Source: Pseudomonadota bacterium (GTDB lineage: Bacteria > Pseudomonadota > Gammaproteobacteria > Steroidobacterales > Steroidobacteraceae). Taken from it: 64,000 nucleotides of DNA. The notes beneath the pieces were generated by a model, which did not search any database, was not told the origin of the DNA, and saw nothing but the letters and a program-made list of their open reading frames with translations. Position numbers and translations under genes: made by a program. This document shows, in pieces, positions 18,289-27,010 of the stretch; the first letter of the stretch is position 1; every line of letters begins with the position of its first letter. The stretch spans positions 186,001 to 250,000 of the forward strand of contig JAFEDS010000016.1 of the NCBI GenBank assembly GCA_018241505.1, in the 5' to 3' direction.

Positions 18289-18711
18289 ATGGCGCAACCC
18301 GCTGTGAAGTTTGAACTCCAGAAAGATGTGTCCGACTTGAAGGTCGATATTCGGCGCCTCAACGACAAAATCGACGGCGTCGACCAAAAGCTCAGTGCCA
18401 AAATTGACACCGTCGAGGAAAAGCTCACCGCTAAAATCGATGCCGTCGAGGAAAAGCTCACTGCCAAAATTGATGCCGTCGACCAAAAGCTCAACGCCAA
18501 AATTGATGCCGTGGATCAGCGGCTGGCCGGCAAGATCGACAGCTTGAGGGATGTCGTGACCGCGTTGGCAATCAACATGGAAAAGCAATTTGCCAGTTTG
18601 GACAAGTCGATCGGCACATTGCGTACAGCGCGCGCCTTTGATCGGGTGTGGTACCTGCTCATGTCGGCGGCGCTTCTCGGCATCATGGCGCGCGCTTTCA
18701 AGTGGCTTTGA
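18289..18711 (+). CDS. Coiled-coil protein with C-terminal membrane anchor
   Basis: 140 residues from ATG 18289, eight bases after GTGGA. Residues 31-85 are five exact-length hendecads of the form VxxKLxAKIDx, charged and ideal for a long right-handed or straight coiled coil. The C-terminal 20 residues (WYLLMSAALLGIMARAFKWL) form one membrane span, making it a probable tail-anchored inner membrane protein. I do not recognise a function. The opposite strand is also open (18208-18735), but only the plus strand gives coiled coil and membrane logic. Its 3' end overlaps the end of the convergent qhpE by 14 bp. Confidence 0.65.
   Translation: MAQPAVKFELQKDVSDLKVDIRRLNDKIDGVDQKLSAKIDTVEEKLTAKIDAVEEKLTAKIDAVDQKLNAKIDAVDQRLAGKIDSLRDVVTALAINMEKQFASLDKSIGTLRTARAFDRVWYLLMSAALLGIMARAFKWL
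18379..18543 (+). repeat. Five 33-bp tandem coding repeats
   Basis: Units of 33 bp encode the hendecads at residues 31-85 of the coiled-coil protein. Copies 2 and 3 are almost identical at DNA level, which suggests recent expansion by slippage or recombination. Confidence 0.8.
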
Positions 18712-19546
18712 AACATCGATCCTCGATACCCGCATATCGTGCCACTGCCCTAAGCTGAGTCCGGACAGCGACAGCTTCCAGCCCCGACGCCAGGTGTGCG
18801 GCCAGAAACTTTGTCACGTGCGCGGCTCCCAGGCTGGCACCGCCTAAGCGCGCTTGGTCTGACGCGAAGGATGCGTAACGCGGGCAGCCGCCGAAATCGG
18901 CCTGCCTGCTGTGCAAATCCGAAATCTCATCCCACTGACATCGGGCATCGCCGGTAGCCCGGATGACACCGTCGTAGCGGGCAGGATAGGTGCCCTCGCC
19001 TCGCGCCGGTGTGGACGCCACAATGACGCATCCCGCCTCCAGGGCCGCGACCACCGCTTTCGCGAGTATTTGCCGGTCTTCGCGCAAACCCAAACTCATG
19101 TGAATCAGGTTCGCGCCCTCGCGCACTGACCAACGGATGGCGGCGGCGAGCACGGCGGCAGTTGTGAAGCCGTGGTGGTCCAACACCTGGCCGATGAGAA
19201 GGTCGCATTCGCGTACTGCGTGTTCGCTGCCGCAGATGACCTCAGCGACTGCCGTGCCGTGGCCGAGCGGATCGGGGACGACCGCCGAACACAGCACCTC
19301 GCGGCCGTCGTCTACGAACCGACACGACGCGAGGGGCTCAGGAATTCGCGCCAAGTCGCGAGCCGCCAGCGGGCCACGCGCCACCGTCGGGCCGAGCACC
19401 GTGGGAGAGCCTGGCCGCGCCGCCGAATCGGGCGACGGCGCTGAATCACCCGCCGTAGCCGGGCCGATCGACGCATGCGGATACTGTCGCGCGGATGCGT
19501 CGCGCAGCCCGCTGTCGAGTATCGCTACACGCCACCGCTCACGCAC
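18698..19546 (-). CDS. qhpE: QhpE subtilisin-like protease that removes the QhpC leader
   Basis: 282 residues from a GTG at 19546 that overlaps the ABC transporter gene by 8 bp. A subtilisin triad is visible: Asp11 (AILDSG), His96 (LGHGTAV) and Ser238 (GGASLGAAHV). No signal peptide is present, which fits the known role: in Paracoccus denitrificans QhpE is a cytoplasmic protease that trims the 28-residue leader from the crosslinked gamma subunit of quinohemoprotein amine dehydrogenase before export. A proline/alanine-rich insertion at about residues 28-65 makes it longer than I recall for the Paracoccus protein. It is the last gene of the ten-gene operon. Confidence 0.88.
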   Translation of the reverse strand: MRERWRVAILDSGLRDASARQYPHASIGPATAGDSAPSPDSAARPGSPTVLGPTVARGPLAARDLARIPEPLASCRFVDDGREVLCSAVVPDPLGHGTAVAEVICGSEHAVRECDLLIGQVLDHHGFTTAAVLAAAIRWSVREGANLIHMSLGLREDRQILAKAVVAALEAGCVIVASTPARGEGTYPARYDGVIRATGDARCQWDEISDLHSRQADFGGCPRYASFASDQARLGGASLGAAHVTKFLAAHLASGLEAVAVRTQLRAVARYAGIEDRCFKAT

Positions 19547-21464
19547 GAACAGCTCGCGGCACTTGAATCAAACGCCCCTCTCGCATTTCGACTATCAGGT
19601 CCGCTCGCGGGACCAGGGAAGGCGAATGACTTACGACAATGCGCGTGCAGTCCGCAAATTGAGCATCAATCACCCCATGCAGAGCAACCGCCGACTCGGT
19701 ATCAAGATTGGCGAGGGCTTCATCCAGAACGAGGATCTCGGGCTTCCGAAGCAGTGTTCGCGCAATCGCGACTCTCTGACGCTGGCCCGCCGAAAGGCCG
19801 AGTCCGCCCGTACCGAGCTGGGTGTTGAGGCCAGCGGGCAAGACGCCCGATACTTCGTCGAGGCCTGCGCGTCGCGCGGCATCCGCGACGCTGGATTCGG
19901 TCGCATCGAAACTTCCGAAGCGGACATTTTCCAGAAGCGTGCCGCGGAAAATCACCGGCTCGGCAACCAACACCTCGATGGCGCGGCGTAACACGGCGAT
20001 GTCGTAGTCAGCCACATCCTCGCCTCCGAGCAGTATCGCGCCGGAGTCGAGCGGTACGAAGCGGCGCATCGCATCGATCAAGGTTGACTTCCCAACTCCC
20101 GAGGCGCCGTGAATCACTACCTTGGATCCCGCTGGGAACTCAAACGAACAGTCAGTGAGCAACAGTGCACCACAGGCGCGCCGACCCAGGCTGACATTGC
20201 GCAGCGCAAGCGACTTGTCCGCGACCGTGTCGAGGCGTTGTCGCGAGGAAGGATCGGCGCTTGCCAGTAGCGGCTGCGTGAATTGCTCGGCACTTTCCCG
20301 GGGCGAGGTAAGATCGGCGCCGTCGCTTGGGCGCCCCACGAGCAGCTCCTCAACACGCTCCAGGCTCACGAGCGCGCGCTGATACGCCGTATAAAGATTG
20401 AGCAAGGAAACCGCCGAACCGGTGCCTCGCGCCATGTACGCGACAAAGGCCACCAGCGTACCGACTGTCAACGACCCGTCGACCACCCGGAACCCACCGT
20501 AGATGAATGCAGCGGCCGTCGTTGCGTGAGACAGAAGGCCCGAGAGGCCGCCCAACCCGTAGCTGACAATCTGCAGTGACAACAGGCGGGTGAGATAGTC
20601 GCGATTCAATCCGCGCAGGCGTCCCTGAATGTGGTCTTCGGCTGCCGCGCCCTGGATGGCCTTCACTGAGCTCAGTGTCTCAAAGAGAAACTGCGAAACT
20701 TCGCTGGTCTGCTCCCGAAGCGCGCGCGTTCGATCGCGGATAAGAGGACGTGCCCATCTTCTCACCGCAAGCTGAATCGGCAGGACGGCAGTGGCAACCA
20801 GGGTCAGTTGCCAGCTCATGGCCAACATGACTGCCGCGGTGCCCGCCAACAGCAAGAGGCCATTAATACAGGACAGGAGCGTATCCGTACTGAAGCGCTG
20901 GATTTCGGCCACGTCGCCGTCGAGCCGTGTGACGAGATCGCCAACCGGACGGCGGCGATAGAATTCAGGTGCCAGAGTCAGCAGTCCACCATATACCTGC
21001 TCTCTCAGGCCAAACAGGATCCCGGCTGAAGCACGGACGTAAATCCAGCGCGCAATTCCGCCGACGACGAGTGACAGCGCCGCGAGCCCTACAACACTGC
21101 CGCACAGAATCAACAGCGCCCGGACGTTGTGGCCGATCAGGCCCCGGTCGATGATCAGCTTGGACAGGTACGGAAGCGCGGTCGACAGCGCTGAATTGAT
21201 GAAGGTCAGCGCCAGCACCCCACACAGGGCGGGAAGCCGCGGCCGAATGTGGCCCCACAGCCAGCGGTGCCGCATGGACCAAAGCGACCGCGACCGAGCG
21301 CCCGGCCGAACGCCCAGCCGAACGTCCGGCCGAACGCCCAGCCGAACGTCCGGCCGAACGCCCAGCCGAACGCCCGGCTGCGCGCCCGGCCGAACACCCG
21401 CTCCACCGCCTGCTGAAACGCCGGCGCTGTCGCCCGGCCCTGTGTTTTCAGCGCCGGATGACAC
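19539..21464 (-). CDS. qhpF: QhpF ABC transporter (membrane plus ATPase) for QhpC export
   Basis: Up to 641 residues. A six-span ABC exporter domain (about 70-350) is followed by an ATPase with Walker A GASGVGKST, signature LSAGQRQRVAIA and Walker B ILVLDEALANLD. In the qhp system this half-transporter is believed to move the processed gamma subunit to the periplasm. The GTG at 21464 overlaps the end of qhpB by 17 bp and adds a 60-residue, low-complexity VRLG/VRPD tail from a DNA minisatellite; the ATG at 21275 (MRHRWLWG) would remove it and leave 172 bp untranslated. Neither start has a clear ribosome site, so the N-terminus is unsettled. Confidence 0.88.
   Translation of the reverse strand: MSSGAENTGPGDSAGVSAGGGAGVRPGAQPGVRLGVRPDVRLGVRPDVRLGVRPGARSRSLWSMRHRWLWGHIRPRLPALCGVLALTFINSALSTALPYLSKLIIDRGLIGHNVRALLILCGSVVGLAALSLVVGGIARWIYVRASAGILFGLREQVYGGLLTLAPEFYRRRPVGDLVTRLDGDVAEIQRFSTDTLLSCINGLLLLAGTAAVMLAMSWQLTLVATAVLPIQLAVRRWARPLIRDRTRALREQTSEVSQFLFETLSSVKAIQGAAAEDHIQGRLRGLNRDYLTRLLSLQIVSYGLGGLSGLLSHATTAAAFIYGGFRVVDGSLTVGTLVAFVAYMARGTGSAVSLLNLYTAYQRALVSLERVEELLVGRPSDGADLTSPRESAEQFTQPLLASADPSSRQRLDTVADKSLALRNVSLGRRACGALLLTDCSFEFPAGSKVVIHGASGVGKSTLIDAMRRFVPLDSGAILLGGEDVADYDIAVLRRAIEVLVAEPVIFRGTLLENVRFGSFDATESSVADAARRAGLDEVSGVLPAGLNTQLGTGGLGLSAGQRQRVAIARTLLRKPEILVLDEALANLDTESAVALHGVIDAQFADCTRIVVSHSPSLVPRADLIVEMREGRLIQVPRAVRA
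21299..21394. repeat. 12-bp minisatellite at the 5' end of qhpF
   Basis: Eight contiguous 12-bp units of the form CGYCCRGCCGAA; units 3-4 and 5-6 are identical 24-bp pairs. Because 12 is a multiple of three, copy-number change would not shift the reading frame of qhpF. Confidence 0.9.
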
Positions 21465-22605
21465 GTGGCGAAGTAATAGCCTGGTCAGTGCAACCCGTCA
21501 GCTTCACATTCCCCTTCTTCTCCAACGTAGTGGAGTCAAAGAAAGTCACATCACACATGGCCCCCGCCGCGTACACCTCTTTGCCGTCATTCGAGACCAG
21601 GACAGCATAGTAGGTATGATCCAGATCCACGCGCTTGGCCAGCGTGTTCGTCCGGGTGTCGATCTTGGACAACTGCGAGTACACCCCATACGCTTCGGTC
21701 TTCGCAGGGTTCAATACCGCCGAAAATATCAAAGCCGACGTATCCTCGAAGTCGTGGTACTGCAAGTCGCCGCTGGTCAGGTCCAGTGTCATCAACGCAG
21801 TCTTCGGGACCGGGTCGCCGGAGCCGGACGCTGGCGGCACGCTACTGTAAATCGGCGTAGCGAAAACACCCGTCGGTTCTGACACCGGCCAGAAGGCAAG
21901 CAGGTCGGGCGTAGAGTGATTGGCGTAGTCCCAGTTGCGGACACCTTTCTGATTCAACTGCTTGCCGGTCGAACGATCAAACTCGTAGAGATCGAACCCG
22001 ATCGCAAAAAACGACTTGCCGTTCTTGCGCGACAAAAGCGTATGCACCCGTCTGGGGGCGGGAAATTGGCGCACGGGCTTTGCATCGACACCGGCGCGCG
22101 TGTTGAAAACCGCGAAGCGCGTATCCTCGACCTGGTATTCGCTCAACCCAAGCTTCACCGGCACTTCGTACACAATCAGCTCTTTGCCGTCCGGGGTCAC
22201 ATCGAACGCGAAAAGACATTTCACCCGCTCGCCGGGCGAGGACAGGTTGGCCCGGAAGACCTCTTTGCCACTGCCCAGGTCGATTCCGGAAATGCTTTCC
22301 ATCTTGTTCACGAGAATGTAGGCAATGCGGCCATCCGGTGAGGGAACGATCGCGCCCAGAAAGCCATTGGCCTCGGGAATGTGGAATTCAGACTGGATGG
22401 TGCGGGCAGCAGCGTCGATCACGAACAGGCGATCGGGCTTCGCCGCGGTAATAATGAAATCACGCTTGGGGGCGGCAGCCTGCGCACACGCGGCGGACAG
22501 CAGCGCGGCGCCCGCCACGGCAAGCGCGACGAGAGCCGAACGCAGTGCGGCGCCCCCAAAGGCAAGCGCGACGAGGGCCGACCGCGATTGGTTATTTCTC
22601 AACAT
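21448..22605 (-). CDS. qhpB: QhpB, beta (propeller) subunit of quinohemoprotein amine dehydrogenase
   Basis: 385 residues. After a signal peptide ending near CAQAAA the protein shows the YVTN/propeller-like pattern of the QHNDH beta subunit: RDFIITAAKPDRLFVID, IVPSPDGRIAYIL, and AVLVSNDGKEVYAAGAMCDVTFFD near the end. The subunit covers the CTQ-bearing gamma subunit and helps shape the active site. The ATG at 22605 follows the qhpC stop by 11 bp. The signal peptide carries a 14-residue tandem duplication (residues 8-21 and 22-35), giving an unusually long hydrophobic core. Confidence 0.92.
   Translation of the reverse strand: MLRNNQSRSALVALAFGGAALRSALVALAVAGAALLSAACAQAAAPKRDFIITAAKPDRLFVIDAAARTIQSEFHIPEANGFLGAIVPSPDGRIAYILVNKMESISGIDLGSGKEVFRANLSSPGERVKCLFAFDVTPDGKELIVYEVPVKLGLSEYQVEDTRFAVFNTRAGVDAKPVRQFPAPRRVHTLLSRKNGKSFFAIGFDLYEFDRSTGKQLNQKGVRNWDYANHSTPDLLAFWPVSEPTGVFATPIYSSVPPASGSGDPVPKTALMTLDLTSGDLQYHDFEDTSALIFSAVLNPAKTEAYGVYSQLSKIDTRTNTLAKRVDLDHTYYAVLVSNDGKEVYAAGAMCDVTFFDSTTLEKKGNVKLTGCTDQAITSPRVIRR
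22505..22588. repeat. 42-bp tandem duplication inside the qhpB signal peptide
   Basis: Copies at 22505-22546 and 22547-22588 differ at a handful of positions and encode RSALVALAxxGAAL twice. This lengthens the hydrophobic core of the export signal. Confidence 0.85.
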
Positions 22606-22616
22606 GACTGCCGCCT

Positions 22617-22937
22617 CTACTTCTTAGGGAAAACGGAGCCAAGCTCGCGCCAATCGCCTTGCGCGGACGGTTTGCCCGCATCCCACTCGGGATAGGTGTT
22701 CATGGTGTCGGGGACCTGGGCCGGCCACCAGCAGGGGTCCGAGCATCCATACAGGTCTGCTTCCATGGGCTGGCACAGGGATGCCACACCGCCGAACGGA
22801 TCCACCTCCCAACCCGGATCGAAGGTGGTTGCGCAGCCCGCCACCGACTCCATGGCCACCACCTCGGGGACGTGTCCTGCTTCAGCCGCGTCGAGCAACA
22901 GCTCTGCCTTCTTGTTCGTGGGTTTCATGCCGCTCAT
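22617..22937 (-). CDS. qhpC: QhpC, CTQ-bearing gamma subunit precursor
   Basis: 106 residues from an ATG that overlaps the qhpD stop (ATGA). It is a ribosomally made, heavily modified peptide. The spacing of all modified residues equals that of the known gamma subunit: thioether pairs Cys35-Glu44, Cys55-Asp61 and Cys69-Asp77, and the CTQ pair Cys65-Trp71 (mature 7-16, 27-33, 41-49, 37-43). This fixes the mature N-terminus at Met29 and the leader at 28 residues, ending PEVVA, as in Paracoccus. The leader has no Sec or Tat features. QhpD makes the crosslinks, QhpG hydroxylates Trp71, QhpE trims and QhpF exports. Confidence 0.96.
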   Translation of the reverse strand: MSGMKPTNKKAELLLDAAEAGHVPEVVAMESVAGCATTFDPGWEVDPFGGVASLCQPMEADLYGCSDPCWWPAQVPDTMNTYPEWDAGKPSAQGDWRELGSVFPKK

Positions 22938-24376
22938 GCGTGCGTCCTCCGGATCTCGATGTGCTTGCTGAAGAACGATGGATTGTTGCTCATGATCTCG
23001 CTGTAGACGCCAATGCCAAAATCGACCCAACGTCGCAGCAGATCGCAATAGTGATACGTACGATGCAACGGATCGCCGAAACGTGCGTAGGCCTCGTGAT
23101 AACACCCACCGGCGCAAAGGTTGCGAATCCTACAAGTAGCGCAATGCGTTCCGGTCCGATCAGCGGCCCGGCCCAGGAATTCTCCCAGGCGCTCACCATC
23201 AATACCGCTCTCCACATTTCCGAACAGCGGCAACTCGGAACCGGTAAAGCGATGACACAGATTGAGCCCCCCGCTGCGGTCAACGGCCAGCAAGCCAACG
23301 CCCGCACCGCAGGGCAACGACTTCCGCCGTCCCTCGTGCAGATCCGTCATGAGCTGGTGCATGTTTGAAAAGCCGTTGTTGCGTCCCTGGATTGCGGACT
23401 CGAGGTACCGTCTGCCGAGGCGCTCAAAGCCGGCGTGGACCTCGCTCAACTCCTGGGCCGACAGAGCGAAAGCAGCGTTGTCGGAGGACGTGACCGGGGC
23501 ATAGCCCACCTCATGGAAACCGAGCTCGTCCCGCAAGTGAGCGTGGATTTCTTCCACCTCGGTAGTCCCGGCAGTGAGAGTGACTCGCGCGCCTATCGGC
23601 CTGGCGCGATACCGCTCCAGCAACAGTCGCGCCTTCTTCACGACAACATCGTAGGTGCCCTTTCCGCCCACACTTCGACGGTTGCGGTCGTGAATCACCT
23701 TGGGGCCGTCCATGCTGATGGAAATCCCGAAGCGATGCGCCGCGAAGAAGTCAATCAGCTCCGGGGTCAGGAGTGTTGCATTGGTGGTCAATGAGAAGTC
23801 GACACCCTTCCCCGCCTCAGCCGTGCGCCCCTCGGCGTACTCGACGACCTGCCGGATCAACGGGACGTTGGTCAACGGCTCACCACCGAAGAAAACGATG
23901 CTGATACTGTCTCGCGCTGCCGCCTGCTGCAGCAGCAAGTCCACGCTCCGGGCCGCGACGGGGAAGTCCATGCGCTGCCCGCGCGCGGGCGTCTGCAAGT
24001 CCTCCTTGTAACAGTAGGTGCAACTCAAGTTGCATCCGGTGTTTACATTCAACACCAGGGTGCTCAGCGGGTAGGTGTCCACCTTGACGCGCCCGGGATT
24101 GATCGCACGCTCCTGGCCGCGGACCTGCAGGACTTCAAGATCCGACAGTTGGGCGACGAAATCCGCCACATCACGCCGGGCAAAGCGGGACGCACTACCG
24201 CCGTGCAGATACTCTGCATCGAATTCCGGTTCGGCGGTCGCCCTGGAGACGACCGTCTGACCCAACTCATCCAGCTCGAAAAGAGCGGTCGTGGGCACAT
24301 GCAGGAGCATCGCTCGGCCGCCAAAGCGCACCACATGCGCATTGGCGGAATTGAAGACCATTCGGGGAGCTTGCAT
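22934..24376 (-). CDS. qhpD: QhpD radical SAM/SPASM-type enzyme forming Cys-to-Asp/Glu thioethers in QhpC
   Basis: 480 residues from ATG 24376, close to the length known for QhpD. A TTG at 24409 would overlap qhpA by 25 bp and seems less likely. The radical SAM cluster motif is Cys115, Cys119, Cys122 (GCNLSCTYC). The C-terminal auxiliary-cluster region has [31 protein letters not shown] and a final YCDLL. The N-terminal 90 residues form the leader-binding part ([16 protein letters not shown]). It acts in the cytosol on the leader-bearing QhpC encoded next to it, introducing three thioether bridges in order. Confidence 0.94.
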   Translation of the reverse strand: MQAPRMVFNSANAHVVRFGGRAMLLHVPTTALFELDELGQTVVSRATAEPEFDAEYLHGGSASRFARRDVADFVAQLSDLEVLQVRGQERAINPGRVKVDTYPLSTLVLNVNTGCNLSCTYCYKEDLQTPARGQRMDFPVAARSVDLLLQQAAARDSISIVFFGGEPLTNVPLIRQVVEYAEGRTAEAGKGVDFSLTTNATLLTPELIDFFAAHRFGISISMDGPKVIHDRNRRSVGGKGTYDVVVKKARLLLERYRARPIGARVTLTAGTTEVEEIHAHLRDELGFHEVGYAPVTSSDNAAFALSAQELSEVHAGFERLGRRYLESAIQGRNNGFSNMHQLMTDLHEGRRKSLPCGAGVGLLAVDRSGGLNLCHRFTGSELPLFGNVESGIDGERLGEFLGRAADRTGTHCATCRIRNLCAGGCYHEAYARFGDPLHRTYHYCDLLRRWVDFGIGVYSEIMSNNPSFFSKHIEIRRTHA

Positions 24377-24384
24377 CGTGTGCC

Positions 24385-25947
24385 TCAGTAAATGGGAGGT
24401 GTGTTCCAACGTTGCACGGTGACAATCAGGTGAGCCTTGCCGGTAATAGGCTTCCCGCCGTCGTCCAGGGTCGCAAGGACCGAGAGGTTGCCTGCGTTGT
24501 TGGCGCTGAATTTGCGCTGCGGATTCGGGCCCGCCCCCGCCGGCAGGAAACGGCCGTCCGCATTGAGCCGGCCGGCAAACTTCACATCATCGGCCACCTT
24601 CGCATCCTCATTGAAGGGCTGCACACTCCAGGTGACCGGCAGCACTCCGACGCGCATGGGCTGTGTCTTACCGGAAGCATCCGCGACATCCCTATATGCG
24701 ACGGCTTCGAATTGAGCCGCCACACCATCGATCTTCCCGCCGCCCACTCGGGCAATGCCAAACGCGGGAGTCACATCCACTCGATCGACACGGTCGTACA
24801 CCGCCAGTGAATCGGCGCGGTGCTGCTTTCCGATCGTCAACTCCCGGTAACCCGGCGCTGCCTTGGAATCAACACTCAGATCAATGACGAGGGCATGGGC
24901 GTCTTTCGAAACCACTTTATTGCGCGTGCCGGGGCCAAAATTGACACTGCCGGTCAGTCCGGAACCCAGCACCGTTACGCGGGTAGTAGCGCCTGCCTTG
25001 GCCGCTGCCGGAGTGACGGCAACGATCTGTGCCTCGGTTGCGCGCACCGCAACCCAGTCCGCGCCGATCTCCGCATGGTCAGCCTCGAACCAACGCCCCG
25101 ACATGCTCTGACCGTCCTCAGAGACGGCATAAACCTCACGGATATCGCGCCCTGCCAGGCTGGCGGTCCCGCGCCATTCGAAACCGGTGTAGACAATGGC
25201 CTTGGAGTCACCTGCCAGGTGGCCCTTAGCTGTCTCGAGTGAGTAGGTCACGGAGTATTGTGCTTCCCCCGCCTTGGAGATGGTCGCTGTTCCCCAGGAA
25301 TCCCCGGCTCCGGGTTCGTGACCCACCACCAGCCAAGTGCCGGATAGATCCGCATGCGGCCGCGCCCGCCACTGGTCCCACGCAGCCGTGCTCAACGGGT
25401 ACAACTTTCCGAGTTGCTCTGGAACTTCGGTTGTTGCCTTCTGCCACCAGAGCCGGTCGCGAGCATTCTGTTGGTATTCTATTGTCGGCCACTGCGCCAG
25501 ATGCCAATGAACGTGTTTCAACCAATCACCGGCGTCGCGCCTCTGCAGGGCAACGCGGGCGGCCGAGTGACATCGTGCACACATCACCTGCAAATCGCCC
25601 GGGAGCGTCATGTCGGTCACATTGGGTCGTTGCTCCAGAGCATACCGCGCCGGAGTGGTCTCCGACGGAGCAAGTCCTCGTATGTCGGACAGGTAACGGA
25701 TCAGTACGTCCCGGTCGGCCTCAGTGATCTGCACGTGGTGGACGTGCTGCATCCGGAAGATGGTCATCAACCAACCTTCCGGTGATTTGCGGATATCGCT
25801 GATGCGAGCGAAGTGTCCCGGTGTGCTTTGTTGATGGCAACCACCGCAGTTGTTCCTGAGAATCTCGACACCCTCCGCCCCTGCAGCCGAGGTGCAGATC
25901 AGAAGGCAGCAAACCAGTGAAAGGCGTGCAAACATCTCAAACCTCAT
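24385..25947 (-). CDS. qhpA: QhpA, dihaem alpha subunit of quinohemoprotein amine dehydrogenase
   Basis: 520 residues with a signal peptide (LSLVCCLLICTSAAGA) and two haem c sites, CGGCH at 34-38 and CARCH at 123-127, in the N-terminal cytochrome domain. The rest is the three beta-barrel/Ig-like part expected for this subunit. It carries electrons from CTQ in the gamma subunit to periplasmic acceptors such as azurin or cytochrome c. The ATG at 25947 overlaps the end of qhpG by 11 bp. With QhpB and QhpC it forms the alpha-beta-gamma enzyme that oxidises primary amines to aldehydes. Confidence 0.94.
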   Translation of the reverse strand: MRFEMFARLSLVCCLLICTSAAGAEGVEILRNNCGGCHQQSTPGHFARISDIRKSPEGWLMTIFRMQHVHHVQITEADRDVLIRYLSDIRGLAPSETTPARYALEQRPNVTDMTLPGDLQVMCARCHSAARVALQRRDAGDWLKHVHWHLAQWPTIEYQQNARDRLWWQKATTEVPEQLGKLYPLSTAAWDQWRARPHADLSGTWLVVGHEPGAGDSWGTATISKAGEAQYSVTYSLETAKGHLAGDSKAIVYTGFEWRGTASLAGRDIREVYAVSEDGQSMSGRWFEADHAEIGADWVAVRATEAQIVAVTPAAAKAGATTRVTVLGSGLTGSVNFGPGTRNKVVSKDAHALVIDLSVDSKAAPGYRELTIGKQHRADSLAVYDRVDRVDVTPAFGIARVGGGKIDGVAAQFEAVAYRDVADASGKTQPMRVGVLPVTWSVQPFNEDAKVADDVKFAGRLNADGRFLPAGAGPNPQRKFSANNAGNLSVLATLDDGGKPITGKAHLIVTVQRWNTPPIY

Positions 25948-27010
25948 GACGTATGACTGCGTAAGCAGCCGCAGTGGAAGTCCAGAACTCAGAGCCGCTC
26001 CAACCCGCTTGCAGACGGTAGAATTCGGCCGCCTTACTCGCGCATCGCCGCCACAGCTCGCGCGATCGTCCGTCCACGAAGCGAGCTACGACCGACCAGG
26101 GCAAACCCTGCAGATAGCTGTTGACTGCCGCAGCCGCGACCCGTGCCGACCTGACTGCCTCGTAAATCCCATTGCCCGACAGGGGATCCATTGCGACGGC
26201 CGCATCGCCAATCCGCAGATGACCGGGACCGCGGGACGGCTGGGAATAGCGTGCCACCGCGGCGCATGCGCTCTCACTGCCTCGGGCAACGAGCTGATCA
26301 ACCGGCAGCGCGGCTTCGGGCAACTTTTCCGCCACATCCTGAATCCGACGAGCGAGTTGCTCGCGACTCCACTGCTGTCTTGCCGAAGTCACGAACTGCG
26401 CGTGCAGCGTGCCACCCGGCGTTATGGCCAACCAGCACCAACCGTCATCCAAAGCCACTACTGCGGTACGTGCAGTCCTGCATTCATCGGATTTGAGATT
26501 GAGGCTCCACGAAACCAGGAGCGGCCCGCGCTCGTCGCTGCGCCGCGCGTGGCGGCCGCGGGCATCGAGCACCGTTCGGCCCTGAATCGGGCCCTCACTC
26601 GTTTCGACCTGCCAGAGCTCCTCTGCGAATGTGATGCCGCGAGCGACGGCGTCTACCCGAGAGACAGATGAGCCCTGCAGACAGGACCGCAGGCTGGCGT
26701 CAAACACCTCGCGCTCGACCAGGCCCTCGAGCCCGCGCTCGGACCGTTCACCTGACCAGAAAACAACTCGTGCCGCAGGGCCGGATGCACAGCGTGCGGC
26801 AGGCGCCAGACCCGCTTCGGTCAAAGCGACGAGCGCGCGCGACGAAAGGCCCTGGACGGGACCTGCGAGCGCGGCCGACGGTCCATGGCCCTCGGTTGCC
26901 GAACCTTTGCTCACCACTGCCGTGTTGAATCCTTTGCCCGCCAGTGCCATCGCGGCAGCGGCGCCTGCGGGACCTGCGCCCAGGACCACAACATCGAACA
27001 GCCGGCTCAT
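25937..27010 (-). CDS. qhpG: QhpG flavin monooxygenase for CTQ formation
   Basis: 357 residues from an ATG that overlaps the acyl-CoA synthetase stop (ATGA). It is a single-component FAD monooxygenase: [20 protein letters not shown] at the N-terminus, a DARGRHAR segment and [15 protein letters not shown], the second FAD motif. In the characterised qhp pathway QhpG dihydroxylates the tryptophan of crosslinked, leader-bearing QhpC. Its place next to qhpA and the absence of any other flavoprotein in the operon support this role over general aromatic hydroxylation. Confidence 0.9.
   Translation of the reverse strand: MSRLFDVVVLGAGPAGAAAAMALAGKGFNTAVVSKGSATEGHGPSAALAGPVQGLSSRALVALTEAGLAPAARCASGPAARVVFWSGERSERGLEGLVEREVFDASLRSCLQGSSVSRVDAVARGITFAEELWQVETSEGPIQGRTVLDARGRHARRSDERGPLLVSWSLNLKSDECRTARTAVVALDDGWCWLAITPGGTLHAQFVTSARQQWSREQLARRIQDVAEKLPEAALPVDQLVARGSESACAAVARYSQPSRGPGHLRIGDAAVAMDPLSGNGIYEAVRSARVAAAAVNSYLQGLPWSVVARFVDGRSRELWRRCASKAAEFYRLQAGWSGSEFWTSTAAAYAVIRHEV

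Noticed and set aside
18379-18543. 33-bp periodic repeats as a possible CRISPR array
   Set aside because: Units are contiguous with no unique spacers and keep a reading frame.
18208-18735. Minus-strand open frame with repeats (FGTELLVDAVDF type) opposite the coiled-coil gene
   Set aside because: The repeats are the mirror of hendecad codons; it lacks a fold logic, while the plus strand gives ideal coiled coil plus a membrane span and a ribosome site.
21299-21394. 12-bp repeats as a CRISPR array or iteron origin
   Set aside because: Units are too short and abut each other; they lie inside or just before an operon gene, with no replication gene nearby.
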